This document shows positions 14,301-22,500 of a DNA stretch of 56,561 nt, in pieces. A program made the position numbers and the translations under genes. Below the pieces are notes generated by a model, which saw nothing but the letters and a program-made list of their open reading frames with translations, was not told where the DNA came from and ran no database searches. This DNA is from Priapulus caudatus (lineage: Eukaryota > Priapulida > Priapulimorpha > Priapulimorphida > Priapulidae): the NCBI RefSeq assembly GCF_000485595.1, contig NW_014577066.1, positions 199,908 to 256,468 of the forward strand, read 5' to 3'. Numbering within the stretch: position 1 is the first letter of the stretch; every line of letters begins with the position of its first letter.

Positions 14301-15713
14301 ATAAAAGTTTGTGAAAAAATAAAGAAAAGAAAAATTATTTATCGCCTTCTTGTGTTCAGAAAATGTTAGGCTACAGACGTGGCTAACAGGAATCCAAATT
14401 GGCTAATGAAAATTGATTCTGGCTAATTGTTTGGCTACAGGAAAAATAATCCTAGCTAAGGCCCTGCATAATCACACCCTTAAGAGGCATGATGAAGAGC
14501 TCCACTAAAAAATCACACCCTTAAGAGGCATGATGAAGAGCTCCACTAAAAAATCACACCCTTAAGAGGCATGATGGAGAGCTCCACTAAAAATCACACC
14601 TTTAAAAGGGATGATGGAGAGCTCCTTAAGGGCTCGCCATCATGCCTCTTGGGGTGTGATGATGGAATCATGACCAATCCTCAGTCTAGAGTGAAATCCA
14701 AAACGAAAATTGGGATGTCATGTCAATCTACTGATTATCATTCATCTTCACCTTCATTCATTCAATGGCTTCATCAGGATTACATTCTTTTCATCCAACA
14801 ACCCAACACTAGCACACAGATTAATAAAAGAGTTGATCGGATGTAAAAATAAACTTGTTTTATTTATTCTGATTTCCATCCTTAGAGTTCTAATCCATGT
14901 ACCTGCATATTTCAGCCCAAAATATCATCACAATCCATCAACAAACTAGCCAAATTACTTGTACGTAGTAGCCACGTATGTAGCCCTCCAGCCCTACGAC
15001 TGTTTCACGTCGGCAGAAAACCACTTCTCGCCCAGTATAGTAGAAAACGAGCAGGTAACTTGTGGCTACGCCTATAGGTACTGTATTTGGATGCTGTTGT
15101 TTAGTTGTATTTATATATATATATATTAAACCAGAGGGTAGTAACCAGACCTGTACCCCTGCCATACGCTTCAGTTACTTACAACCACAAATTGTTGTGT
15201 GTGCTAACTTTTTTGTACCCCCCTACATTGAGAACTCTATGGAGCGCTATTTCAACATACTTTTGGTGCGCGATTTCAACCACTTTTATGAGGCGCGATG
15301 ATGCGCGCACCATGGCACAATTTCGGGTGCGCGGTGGAGCGCGATCGCGCCCCTTAAAAATGAAAGCCTGGTAACTAAACTACTTCTTTGACACCAGTGG
15401 TAGTGACATCACACCTTTATTTCGACAATCACAAATTTTTCTACACTCTTCACTTCTTATCATGTTTTAGTAGAAACATATTATTCATACATTGTCATTG
15501 GTCTGTTTCTTACCCACACACTGTATCAAGTTCCTGGACAGTACTCCGAGACACATTCATAATTCCCGCAATCTGCTTAACATTTGTTTTAGGCAGCCTT
15601 TTCAATACAATTGGTTCATCAGCAAGTGCACTCTGCCATGACTCGAGAAATTCTCTAATGCTCACTGGTTGTGATACATATGACAAGCTTCCAACGTTGT
15701 GTACCGAATCCAT
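2389..15713 (-). CDS. SNAPC3: snRNA-activating protein complex subunit 3
   Basis: SNAPC3 is the conserved subunit of SNAPc, the nuclear complex that binds the proximal sequence element of snRNA promoters for Pol II and Pol III. Coding exons on the minus strand, in order: 15,713-15,514; 11,165-11,076; 10,746-10,647; 10,349-10,248; 6,547-6,407; 4,594-4,512; 3,836-3,672; 3,015-2,908; 2,539-2,389. All introns are GT-AG and all phases agree, giving 1,140 nt or 379 aa (human about 411). The N-terminus has [13 protein letters not shown]. Family signatures follow: [58 protein letters not shown] and FTDIR. The C-terminal zinc-binding part shows CIVC, CLC, FFCDACF and [11 protein letters not shown], ending NAVLP. 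The start is the ATG at 15,713; no better upstream ATG is visible. Exons 1 to 3 are the least conserved and rest partly on phase. Introns hold many transposons. It is divergent from HNRNPM. Confidence 0.9.
4746..4796. repeat. 51-bp near-perfect palindrome
   Basis: ATCAGGAGTGTACAATATAG is followed by its near-exact complement ending TACACTCCTGAT. The palindrome lies in a SNAPC3 intron and is followed by a TA-rich tract up to about 4,830. It may be a small inverted-repeat element or a hairpin-forming microsatellite. No function is evident. Confidence 0.7.
4904..5578. mobile_element. Fold-back element, ~126-bp arms
   Basis: The arm at 4,904-5,030 is the complement of 5,453-5,578, with small differences. 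Shared words include GATTATGCAATGTTGACGAA, TAGAGTAACTGGCACCTTGT and GTCCAACATCACTGCTGGTT. The core of about 420 bp has no recognisable coding sequence. The element lies in a SNAPC3 intron (between exons 5 and 6) and looks like a non-autonomous DNA transposon. Confidence 0.75.
5685..5936. mobile_element. Fold-back element with TTAGGG core (family A)
   Basis: The outer ends read GGGTCTATGTCTCC at the left and the complement (GGAGACATAGACCC) at the right. Internal arms repeat ACGTACCCTGGGTACGGTCC and GGTATACCGGAACGTACCCT. A run of (TTAGGG)n sits at about 5,770-5,795, followed by AGTAGGCG words. Further copies are at 12,123-12,358, 38,733-38,893 (truncated), 49,238-49,397 (duplicate of the previous one) and 54,878-55,143. 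No ORF is convincing. Confidence 0.8.
7416..8760 (+). repeat. Noisy second copy of the 1,060-2,370 repeat
   Basis: This stretch aligns with 1,060-2,370 along its length, but it carries small insertions and deletions every few tens of bases, often an extra G or C. The CTTAAGTTAAGG word, the CCCACGAGAGT arm and the CCTAACCCTAACC core are all recognisable. It lies in the intron between SNAPC3 exons 4 and 5. The error pattern suggests unpolished long-read sequence rather than ancient divergence. Confidence 0.7.
7842..9439. mobile_element. Possible hAT-type element, ~1.6 kb
   Basis: The right end is CCATTTCAGGCGCTG followed by GGTAAACA at 9,440-9,447. The left end is preceded by GGTAAACA at 7,834-7,841. 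In the cleaner copy near 1,474-1,494 the corresponding end reads GGTAAACA then GTGCCTGAAATGG, which is the complement of the right end apart from small differences. An 8-bp duplication with short inverted ends fits hAT-type elements. Internal words such as GGCGAGTGGGCGACC recur. No transposase domain was recognised. The element contains the noisy copy of fold-back family C. Confidence 0.45.
9848..10060 (+). repeat. TTAA tract and retroelement-like tail
   Basis: A (TTAA)n tract at about 9,850-9,882 is followed by a segment with ATGACAATCCGTCCATAAC, then CAAACCAACAAACACACGCC, GTGAAAACATAACCTCC and TTGGCGGAGG. This word order resembles the 3' tail of a dispersed non-LTR element found in many animals; that assignment is from memory of the motif. 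It lies in a SNAPC3 intron. No reverse transcriptase is present. Confidence 0.45.
11687..12571. mobile_element. Non-autonomous element with pogo-like ends
   Basis: The left end CAGTAAAAATCGCATAAGTC (11,687 onward) matches the complement of the right end (CAGTAAAACTCGCGTAAGTC, ending near 12,571). The words GTCGACTTA and TGACGACTTA recur just inside both ends. The terminal CAGTAAAA motif is like ends of pogo/Tigger-type elements, which is an inference. No transposase is seen. A family A fold-back element is nested inside at 12,123-12,358. The element lies in SNAPC3 intron 1 or 2 territory, upstream of exon 2. Confidence 0.65.
12123..12358. mobile_element. Nested fold-back element with TTAGGG core (family A)
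   Basis: It has the same architecture as 5,685-5,936. Outer GGTCTATGTCCCCC and its complement flank GTCCGGTATACCGGAACGTA arms and a (TTAGGG)n core at about 12,208-12,228. It is inserted within the larger pogo-like element, so it is younger than that element. Confidence 0.8.
12680..14466 (+). mobile_element. hAT transposon remnant, 1.8 kb
   Basis: The left end CAGGGCCCTCGCTA and right end TAGCTAAGGCCCTG are inverted repeats of about 14 bp. CATAAT lies directly outside both ends (12,674-12,679 and 14,467-14,472), part of the 8-bp duplication expected for hAT. The plus strand keeps a hAT dimerisation fragment near the right end. The interior holds a C-homopolymer near 13,051, GT-rich microsatellites at about 13,590-13,665 and 13,875-13,905, and no intact transposase. 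It lies in SNAPC3 intron 1. Confidence 0.75.
13935..14171 (+). pseudogene. hAT transposase C-terminal dimerisation fragment
   Basis: The translated fragment contains [41 protein letters not shown] and [10 protein letters not shown]. This is the order seen in the C-terminal hAT dimerisation region (the ERGF and LRN..L motifs), of the type found in ZNF862-like elements. The open frame of about 78 residues has no upstream catalytic part, so it is the surviving 3' end of a transposase inside the 12,680-14,466 element. Confidence 0.75.
14471..14631 (+). repeat. Tandem repeat, 41-bp unit, four copies
   Basis: Four units start at 14,471, 14,512, 14,553 and 14,593, each reading ATCACACCCTTAAGAGGCAT followed by GATGAAGAGCTCCACTAAAA with small changes. 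An inverted partial unit follows at about 14,634-14,665 (CATCATGCCTCTTGGGGTGT). The array begins directly next to the hAT right end. Confidence 0.85.
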
Positions 15714-16511
15714 GCTTAGGCGGAAATACACAATTTATTTTACACACAAATGTCAATATTGACTCAATAATTTTGCTTCATCACGGAAGCTGCCATCTTT
15801 AGATGTTTACGTTTGTCTTGATTTCTACTTCTAGTGTTTGCAGACTCAATATATCATTGTTTTTATTAAATTCATTTAGTTACTTGCTTATGAATTAAAT
15901 GTTAAAATATTAATATTAAAATTGGAAGGGTTTGACTCTTTGAGTGCAAGCACCGCACTTAAATCAACAAAAATGAGCCAGAGCGAGAGCGCCATCTGTC
16001 GTGGAGTTTGCGGATTTCTCTCACCTAATCACGTACAAACTGCCCATTAACTACTCCGCCGTTAAAACAAAAGTAAACAGACAGGAAATTGTAAATTCAT
16101 TAAACTAGAGCCAAGTTGTTATTGTATGATTTACAAAATAACATTAAATTGTCTTAGTGTCGTTAATGCTAAACTCACTAAAGCAGATTAAATAAAACAC
16201 TTAATGGACCTGGCATGGACCTATTTTGTCTTTTACTGGGGGTGTTTGGTATGAAGGATAATAAGGAACCGTGTTTTATTAATACGTAGTCAAAATTGAG
16301 TTTATTTATCTGCAACGTATATATTTTTTGTAAGGTTTACGAAATTAACAAACTGTCTTTACAGATATGTAATATAATGTATAATAACTTAAGATAAAGC
16401 AATGACAAAAAAACTAAATACATGTTGTATGAGTTACCACAATCTTTTGTGAAGGCGTAGTAACCCGCGTCATCCAGTAGGCCTAGTAGGCAACAATTTA
16501 CCCGTCACACC
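15714..16511. promoter_or_regulatory. Probable bidirectional promoter SNAPC3/HNRNPM
   Basis: The two start codons (15,713 minus, 16,512 plus) are 798 bp apart and diverge, so this region must contain both transcription starts unless further non-coding exons lie outside it. It is mostly AT-rich, with a GC-richer island at about 15,970-16,060 that includes AGAGCGAGAGCGCCATCTG. No TATA box can be assigned with confidence. Its function as a shared promoter is inferred from gene layout. Confidence 0.6.
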
Positions 16512-19500
16512 ATGTCGGAAAAGTTAATTAAACAAGAAGGGAAAGAACACAGTAATCACGAGAGAATGGATGGAGCTGGGTATGCATATTATTTTTTCGA
16601 TAACGCACCTTATTTATTTGCATATGCCAAAATCGTATGGTACCTATACTGCCACTGCACTGGTTGGATAGGCAAAATTCTAAAGCGTGATGCCCCTGCC
16701 GTGCTTTCCCTTCTTCCCGCTGTGTCCACAGGTACTGCCAGAGCACAGGCACTTGGAGCGTTTCAATAAAATATAATGCTAAATAAATACGAAATCTATT
16801 TACTACCAAAGTCTTAATGTTTCTATACTCTCTTTCACCTATTAGTATTATTGCCGACAATAATCGGCGCAACCGATCGCGCCCCTTAAAAATGAAAGCC
16901 TGCTGGGTCCTGTCAACTCGGCCCACCTCCAAACTCGCCCCCGCAGTTGGGCGAGTTGACGCGTCAGGAGATCGGTGAGCTCGGCTCGTGGGATGAGTTC
17001 ACCCTCCTGGAGATCGGTGAGCTTGCCATGCCGGCTAACTCGTGAGATGTTTCACACACCCCAACTCTAATAACTTGCGAACGATTTGAGTTACATTTCT
17101 AAAATTCTAGATACAAGTAAACACATGTCTTAGCTATGGTTTCTGTGAATTTTGAGTATATTGAAGCACGAATAGTTTAATTAATTACCAAAAATATACG
17201 CACGGTATCCGTCATAGGCTAATGGTATATACCTATATATTTACCTGAATTCAACCAGATTGACCTGGCGATGGCGAAGCAGCAGACATGCATTTACGGT
17301 AGACAGATTTTATTATAGAGATCAGTGAGACAGGATACGCACCATAGACGATAGAAGACCACAGTTATTGATTGTCTCTGCATGCATGCGCCCTGCACTA
17401 CTTCCGATAATGGAGGCGCTTAGTCAAAAATGCTACCGATGTTTCGCTGCAGGGCTCGAATTAACCGACGGCACCGACGGCAATTGCCGTCGGTGCCCCT
17501 ATCAATTGCCGTACTGCCCCTGAAAATCCAACTCGACCGACGGCAGTCACCTGCCTTGCCCGTTTGTGTAATTGCCGTCGGTGCCCTTTAATCTACTGCC
17601 CTAGTTTCGTTTTTAGTCGAATTAACATAACACGTGCGCGTGCGTGCTGTAGTTGCAATGATGAGCTTAAAACCGATAGTCGCAGGAGGGAACAATAACA
17701 GCATCGGATAATTATTCACTCCTGATAGCGGGCATATAAAATTTATTGTTACTGTACTTCCATTAGCAGAGGGAGGTACAAGGGTCGGTGTTACGGTGTA
17801 AGCTTACATGGGGGCATATTGTTTTGTACATTAAAAGCAAGACGATGTTGATGTACTAATTTGTTATGAGTTTTCCTTTATTTTACAAAAGTGCCTTGGT
17901 GCCCTTCTCAAATTTTGAAAGTTGCCTTGGTGCCTTTTAAAATTGCCTCTGTGCCCTTCCATTTTAGAGAAAATTCAAGGCGATTTCTCACGTGCCCTAA
18001 AAAAATTGCCTTGCCCTTCTCGCCGCTTAATTCGAGCCCTGTTTCGCTGGCTACATTTTAGCCACAAAAAGTAATAAACAACACTCTTTTACCAGAAAAA
18101 GGATGTACCAACGCTTTATTGTGATATACTGTATTGGATCGCTATTTTTCGATGTATTTCGATATCAATATCGGACGCAAATCCATCGCGATTTATCGAT
18201 GAAGTGGGCATCGATGACAGTCCTAGCTTGTAGAATCGCATGAGCGTGCGTGCTTGCGTCCGTCCGTCAACAGTTGGGCACAAATCTTAACCGCTTGACG
18301 TACGGTCACGATATTTGGGAGTCGGGGGGGGGGATTGTGAAAAGGACTCAGGATGACAAATTTGGGTAAGATGTGTAAATGGAGGGGAATATTTCCCCCT
18401 TAACTTAAGGTATAGGAGGAAATACGGAATTGCGGCACAAATCTTAACGGCTCGACCTATGCTTTTAATATTTGGTGTATAGTGTGATGGGCAGGAAACC
18501 CATCACCAGTGCGAAATTGGAGGTTGCAGGTCAAAGGGCAGTGGGGAAAAGTTCAAGTGCACGTGCACCCACGTGTACGTGCAGATCAGCTTTCCTCCCA
18601 GATGTCTTTGCACCTCTACTTTGCAACTCTGATTACAATTAATTTACGGTTTTCCTTTTTTTCCCCCGGTTTAGCAGTGATACCGGACAGTGCACGCGCG
18701 CCATCTATCCAACGATTAGTAAATGGCGAACCCCATTAGAAATGCACATGCTATTGGAAAAAACGGCAGGCCCTACACCGATTACGTTAAGCTGTGCCAG
18801 CTTGACAAGGCCAAGGGTTGGATGTCGGCAGCACTTACCTCGCCGACAAGGCCTGGCAGAGGTTCATTACGGCGATAGCTGATGCCGGAACAGTTTGTAG
18901 CTATAAATGAGGCCAAATTCCTTGCTGTGATAAGTGACGGATCCACAGATTCCTCATCAAAGGAGGCCAAAATTTTATTTTCGAATTTAAATTTTATTTA
19001 ATTTAAATTTTAATCTTATGATCCATATCAAAGTTACATGTATTTTATACAATTGAATGTCTTTTACAAAACCTTTCTGGGGGACACCCTTTGGGGTACC
19101 CTGGGAGAGACCCCCTGTACCCCCTAGCAGAAGGGGGCTCCACCCTCCTACCCCACCTACCTCCTGGCAAATCACAATGCTTGTCGCTCTGCGCCTAGTA
19201 AGAGTCCTTCGGCAGGACTAGTAGAATCTTGGAAGGTCTAGTACATTTTTAGCTCACCTTGACATCGTCAAGTTGAGCTATTGCCATGGGTCGTCGTCCG
19301 TCGTACGTCCGTCCGTCCGTCCGTCCGTCCGTCCGTCCGTCCGTCAACATTTGGTTTCGGTCAACGATAACTCGGGAACCGTTTGACCCACATGTTTGAA
19401 ATTGGGTGTAGTTGTTACTGCTATGCTCCCATATGGAACGTCCTATTTTGAAGCACACCAGTCGACGTACTTTTCGAGCCACGGCAATTTTTTGCAAATT

Positions 19501-22500
19501 AGGTAGGGTTTGGCAATTATATAGCATATTATATAAACACAAACAGTCTGTGGTGTCACACTCGTCTGGTTCGTTTTACAAGATTTCATTGACAATATCT
19601 TTAATGCAAAATTAGTATTTCCTCTCCACTCTGTCTATATTAGAGTAAAGATTTACAAAACATGTCGGAACGCAGCATAACCTATTTATTTCAAGCGCAA
19701 TCGCTACAAAGCGGGTATAGCGCCATCTACGGTCACAAATTGTGATACATTTTGGTTTATAAATTATTATTGCGATATACAGATGGCAATAGTTTCTATA
19801 ATGTACGTCGATGGTTGCTCAATTAAAACTTACTTTTTCTTACTCACTCATTTGTGTCCTCATCTCTCCACTTTTTGTGGTGAGCTACAGTGTCATTGAC
19901 ACTTTCATTTTTTTTACTAGTCCTGTGGACTAATGAAGTAAAATGGTTAGTGTCTAACCCTGTAACAACAAATAATTTTTTAAATTAATATTTAAAAAAA
20001 ATAGGGTTAGGGTTAGGGTCACAATGCACCATAAAACAAGAGTTTCAGGCATGCGATTTGTATCAACCAATGGGATTTGGGAGGTATGCAGAATGCAGAA
20101 GGTTGCTGAAATGATGTGTACGCAACTGTGTATCTGCATATCTGCGCCTAACAAAGGTGTCACTACGCACTACTTAAATGTTACGTTTATAACCGTAGCA
20201 ACAGACCTCAGATGAGCCCAGATGCACTGCGGCTCTTGTGTATAGTATTGTGGGACATGTTCTAGACTAGGGCCGTAATGTTTTGGGATTTAATGTTTGC
20301 CCGAACATTTCATTTGTTTTATAAGCACGTAGCAGGTCACGATCGCAACTAGCTCTAGTACTATAGCCCGCGCACAGTTGCCGCAGAGCTATAGAACATT
20401 TTATGCCAGTTTTCCTAACTGCACCTGCTCCCAAATGCTTCCACGAAAAATGGCTCACAAAACGCAAAATGGTCGGGCTTTTTAACACTTATTTATCGAC
20501 ATGGACATCTCGCCTATCTTTTTGAACACTCCACAACTTTACACCATGTATTTATGCATTTATTCCTCAAAGTGCTAGCACTACTACAGGTCGTAGTACA
20601 AAAGTACGCATATACTTGCATTTCGTTTTCAAATGCTGTTGTGTACACGCATGACGTCACCCGAAATGTAGACAAAACACATGGGCAGCTATGATGCAAC
20701 CTATAGAGTACCGTGTGACGTCACGTTGTCAAGACAACGTACGGGCTGGTTCTACACAACCCACTGGCTCCATAACATTAACTGCGTGAAAATGTTGTGC
20801 GTACGTAAATCACGAGTGTGTGCGCTGCAGACAGCGGTAAAGCATCGGTAGCAAGTCGATCTTACAATATTTAATGAATTTTTTGTTTTTTTTGTTTGTT
20901 TGTTGCTTTTCACTTCCATCCTTTGGAAATCTATAGAAACTGCAATAATGACTCTCAGAATGATGGTTACAATCGGGTACAAAACACGACACGCAGTTAA
21001 TGTTACCAGAGCATATGATTGTGTAGAACCAGTAGGTTCGTTGTCATGCCACCGTGACGTCATCACTTCGGTACTCTATTACATTTCGTTACGTTGCGTT
21101 TTGTGAGCTATTTTTCGTGGAAGCATTGGGGAGCAGGTGCAGTTAGGAAAACTGGCATAAAATGTTCTATAGCCCTGCGGCAACTTCGCGGGCTATAGTA
21201 CTAGAGCTAGATCGCAACATGCAATACGTTGATTGAGATGATCAGTTGTTGCTACGCTTGTTGTGCCGTCGTCGCTAGGTCCCGCTCTCGGTCGCGATCG
21301 CCTGTGCGCAGAAGAGATGACAGACGGCGGGATAACACACGGCGCCGGCCAGACAACTACCGAGGCGGCGGCGGCGACCGTGGAGGAGGTGGGCCGCGCG
21401 ACAATCGCCGCGGTGGCAGGATCGATTTCGAGCGGAGGGTTTACCTCAGCAACATTCCATATGATCTGAAGTGGCAAGACATCAAGGATCTATTCCGAGA
21501 CAAAGGTGCGAGCGAGGAATAGCACTCGTTGGTTTACATTGCGGGCCTGTCACACAACCACACTCCGGACAGACTGTGGCCAACTATGTGCTCATGAGTG
21601 TGCACGTTTGGCAGTTTGGTTTGGTCTGTGCTTCACACCATGTATGCTGAATACCCGAGTAGTTATCTAATGTAAATATCTACAGGGGAAAGTTATACAA
21701 CGAGAATAGTTCTTTTCAATGGAAGTTCAGATCAGTGATCAAGGAATCAGTTTGTGAACCTATCAGATTGAATTGCTGTTTTCTTTAGTTGGTGGAGACG
21801 TCACGTATGTGGAGCTGTATGAATCTGGAGAAAATCAGCCAAAAGGATGTGGGTAAGAAATTTGTTGTTATTCATTATATTAATTGTCTTCTTTCAAAAA
21901 TGTGGTCAGTGCAGCTGCGCATTGCGAAAGTTTTAAAAATTGAACTTATGTAACAGAGAAATGTAAAGTTGATTTCTAGACTAGCTATAAGCCACTTTTT
22001 TATCTAAATATCTATTGTAGTATTAAATTTAAATTGTTGACGTGTGTTCTCATTGTCTGTTTCAGTGTTGTTGAGTTTAAGGATCAAGATACTGCGCAGA
22101 AAGCTATTGATATTATGCACAGATTTGAAATCAAGGGACGAAAACTTGTCGTAAAAGAGGTTTGTATGTTTACCTGTTAAGGCCAATTTTGTAGTCTCTG
22201 TAAATGTTGTAGTTCCCATTATTATATCATGTGTTGATAGTATTCTTGGATCGTATCTGTGTGTGTACATGTATATGCTTAAATCAAAATGTGTAACCCA
22301 TTGTAAAGGGGATATAATTTTGGTAGTTGTAAAAACTATACTACATGCTATGTTTTTACATGTTTTGTATACATGTATGTGTCTATGTAGGACAGAGAAA
22401 GCTTTCATCTTGACGACCGAGGAGGGGGACGAGGAGTAGGAGGTGGCGGCGGACATGGAGGCGGACATGGCATGGGAATGGGCATGGGAGGAGGAGGAAT

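Larger units (their letters stand above)
15342..16902. repeat. 29-bp direct repeats flanking promoter and first exons
   Basis: The sequence starting CGATCGCGCCCCTTAAAAAT and ending GAAAGCCTG occurs identically at 15,342-15,370 and 16,874-16,902. The segment between them holds SNAPC3 exon 1, the shared promoter and HNRNPM exon 1. The words resemble the end of a dispersed repeat. The left copy continues into GC-rich sequence (GCGCGGTGGAGCG). Confidence 0.85.

Noticed and set aside
15388-15762. Plus-strand frame of 124 residues
   Set aside because: It is the complement of SNAPC3 exon 1 and has no family signature.
16528-16932. Minus-strand frame of 134 residues over HNRNPM exon 1
   Set aside because: No recognisable domain, it overlaps a dispersed repeat, and it is opposite a well-supported exon.
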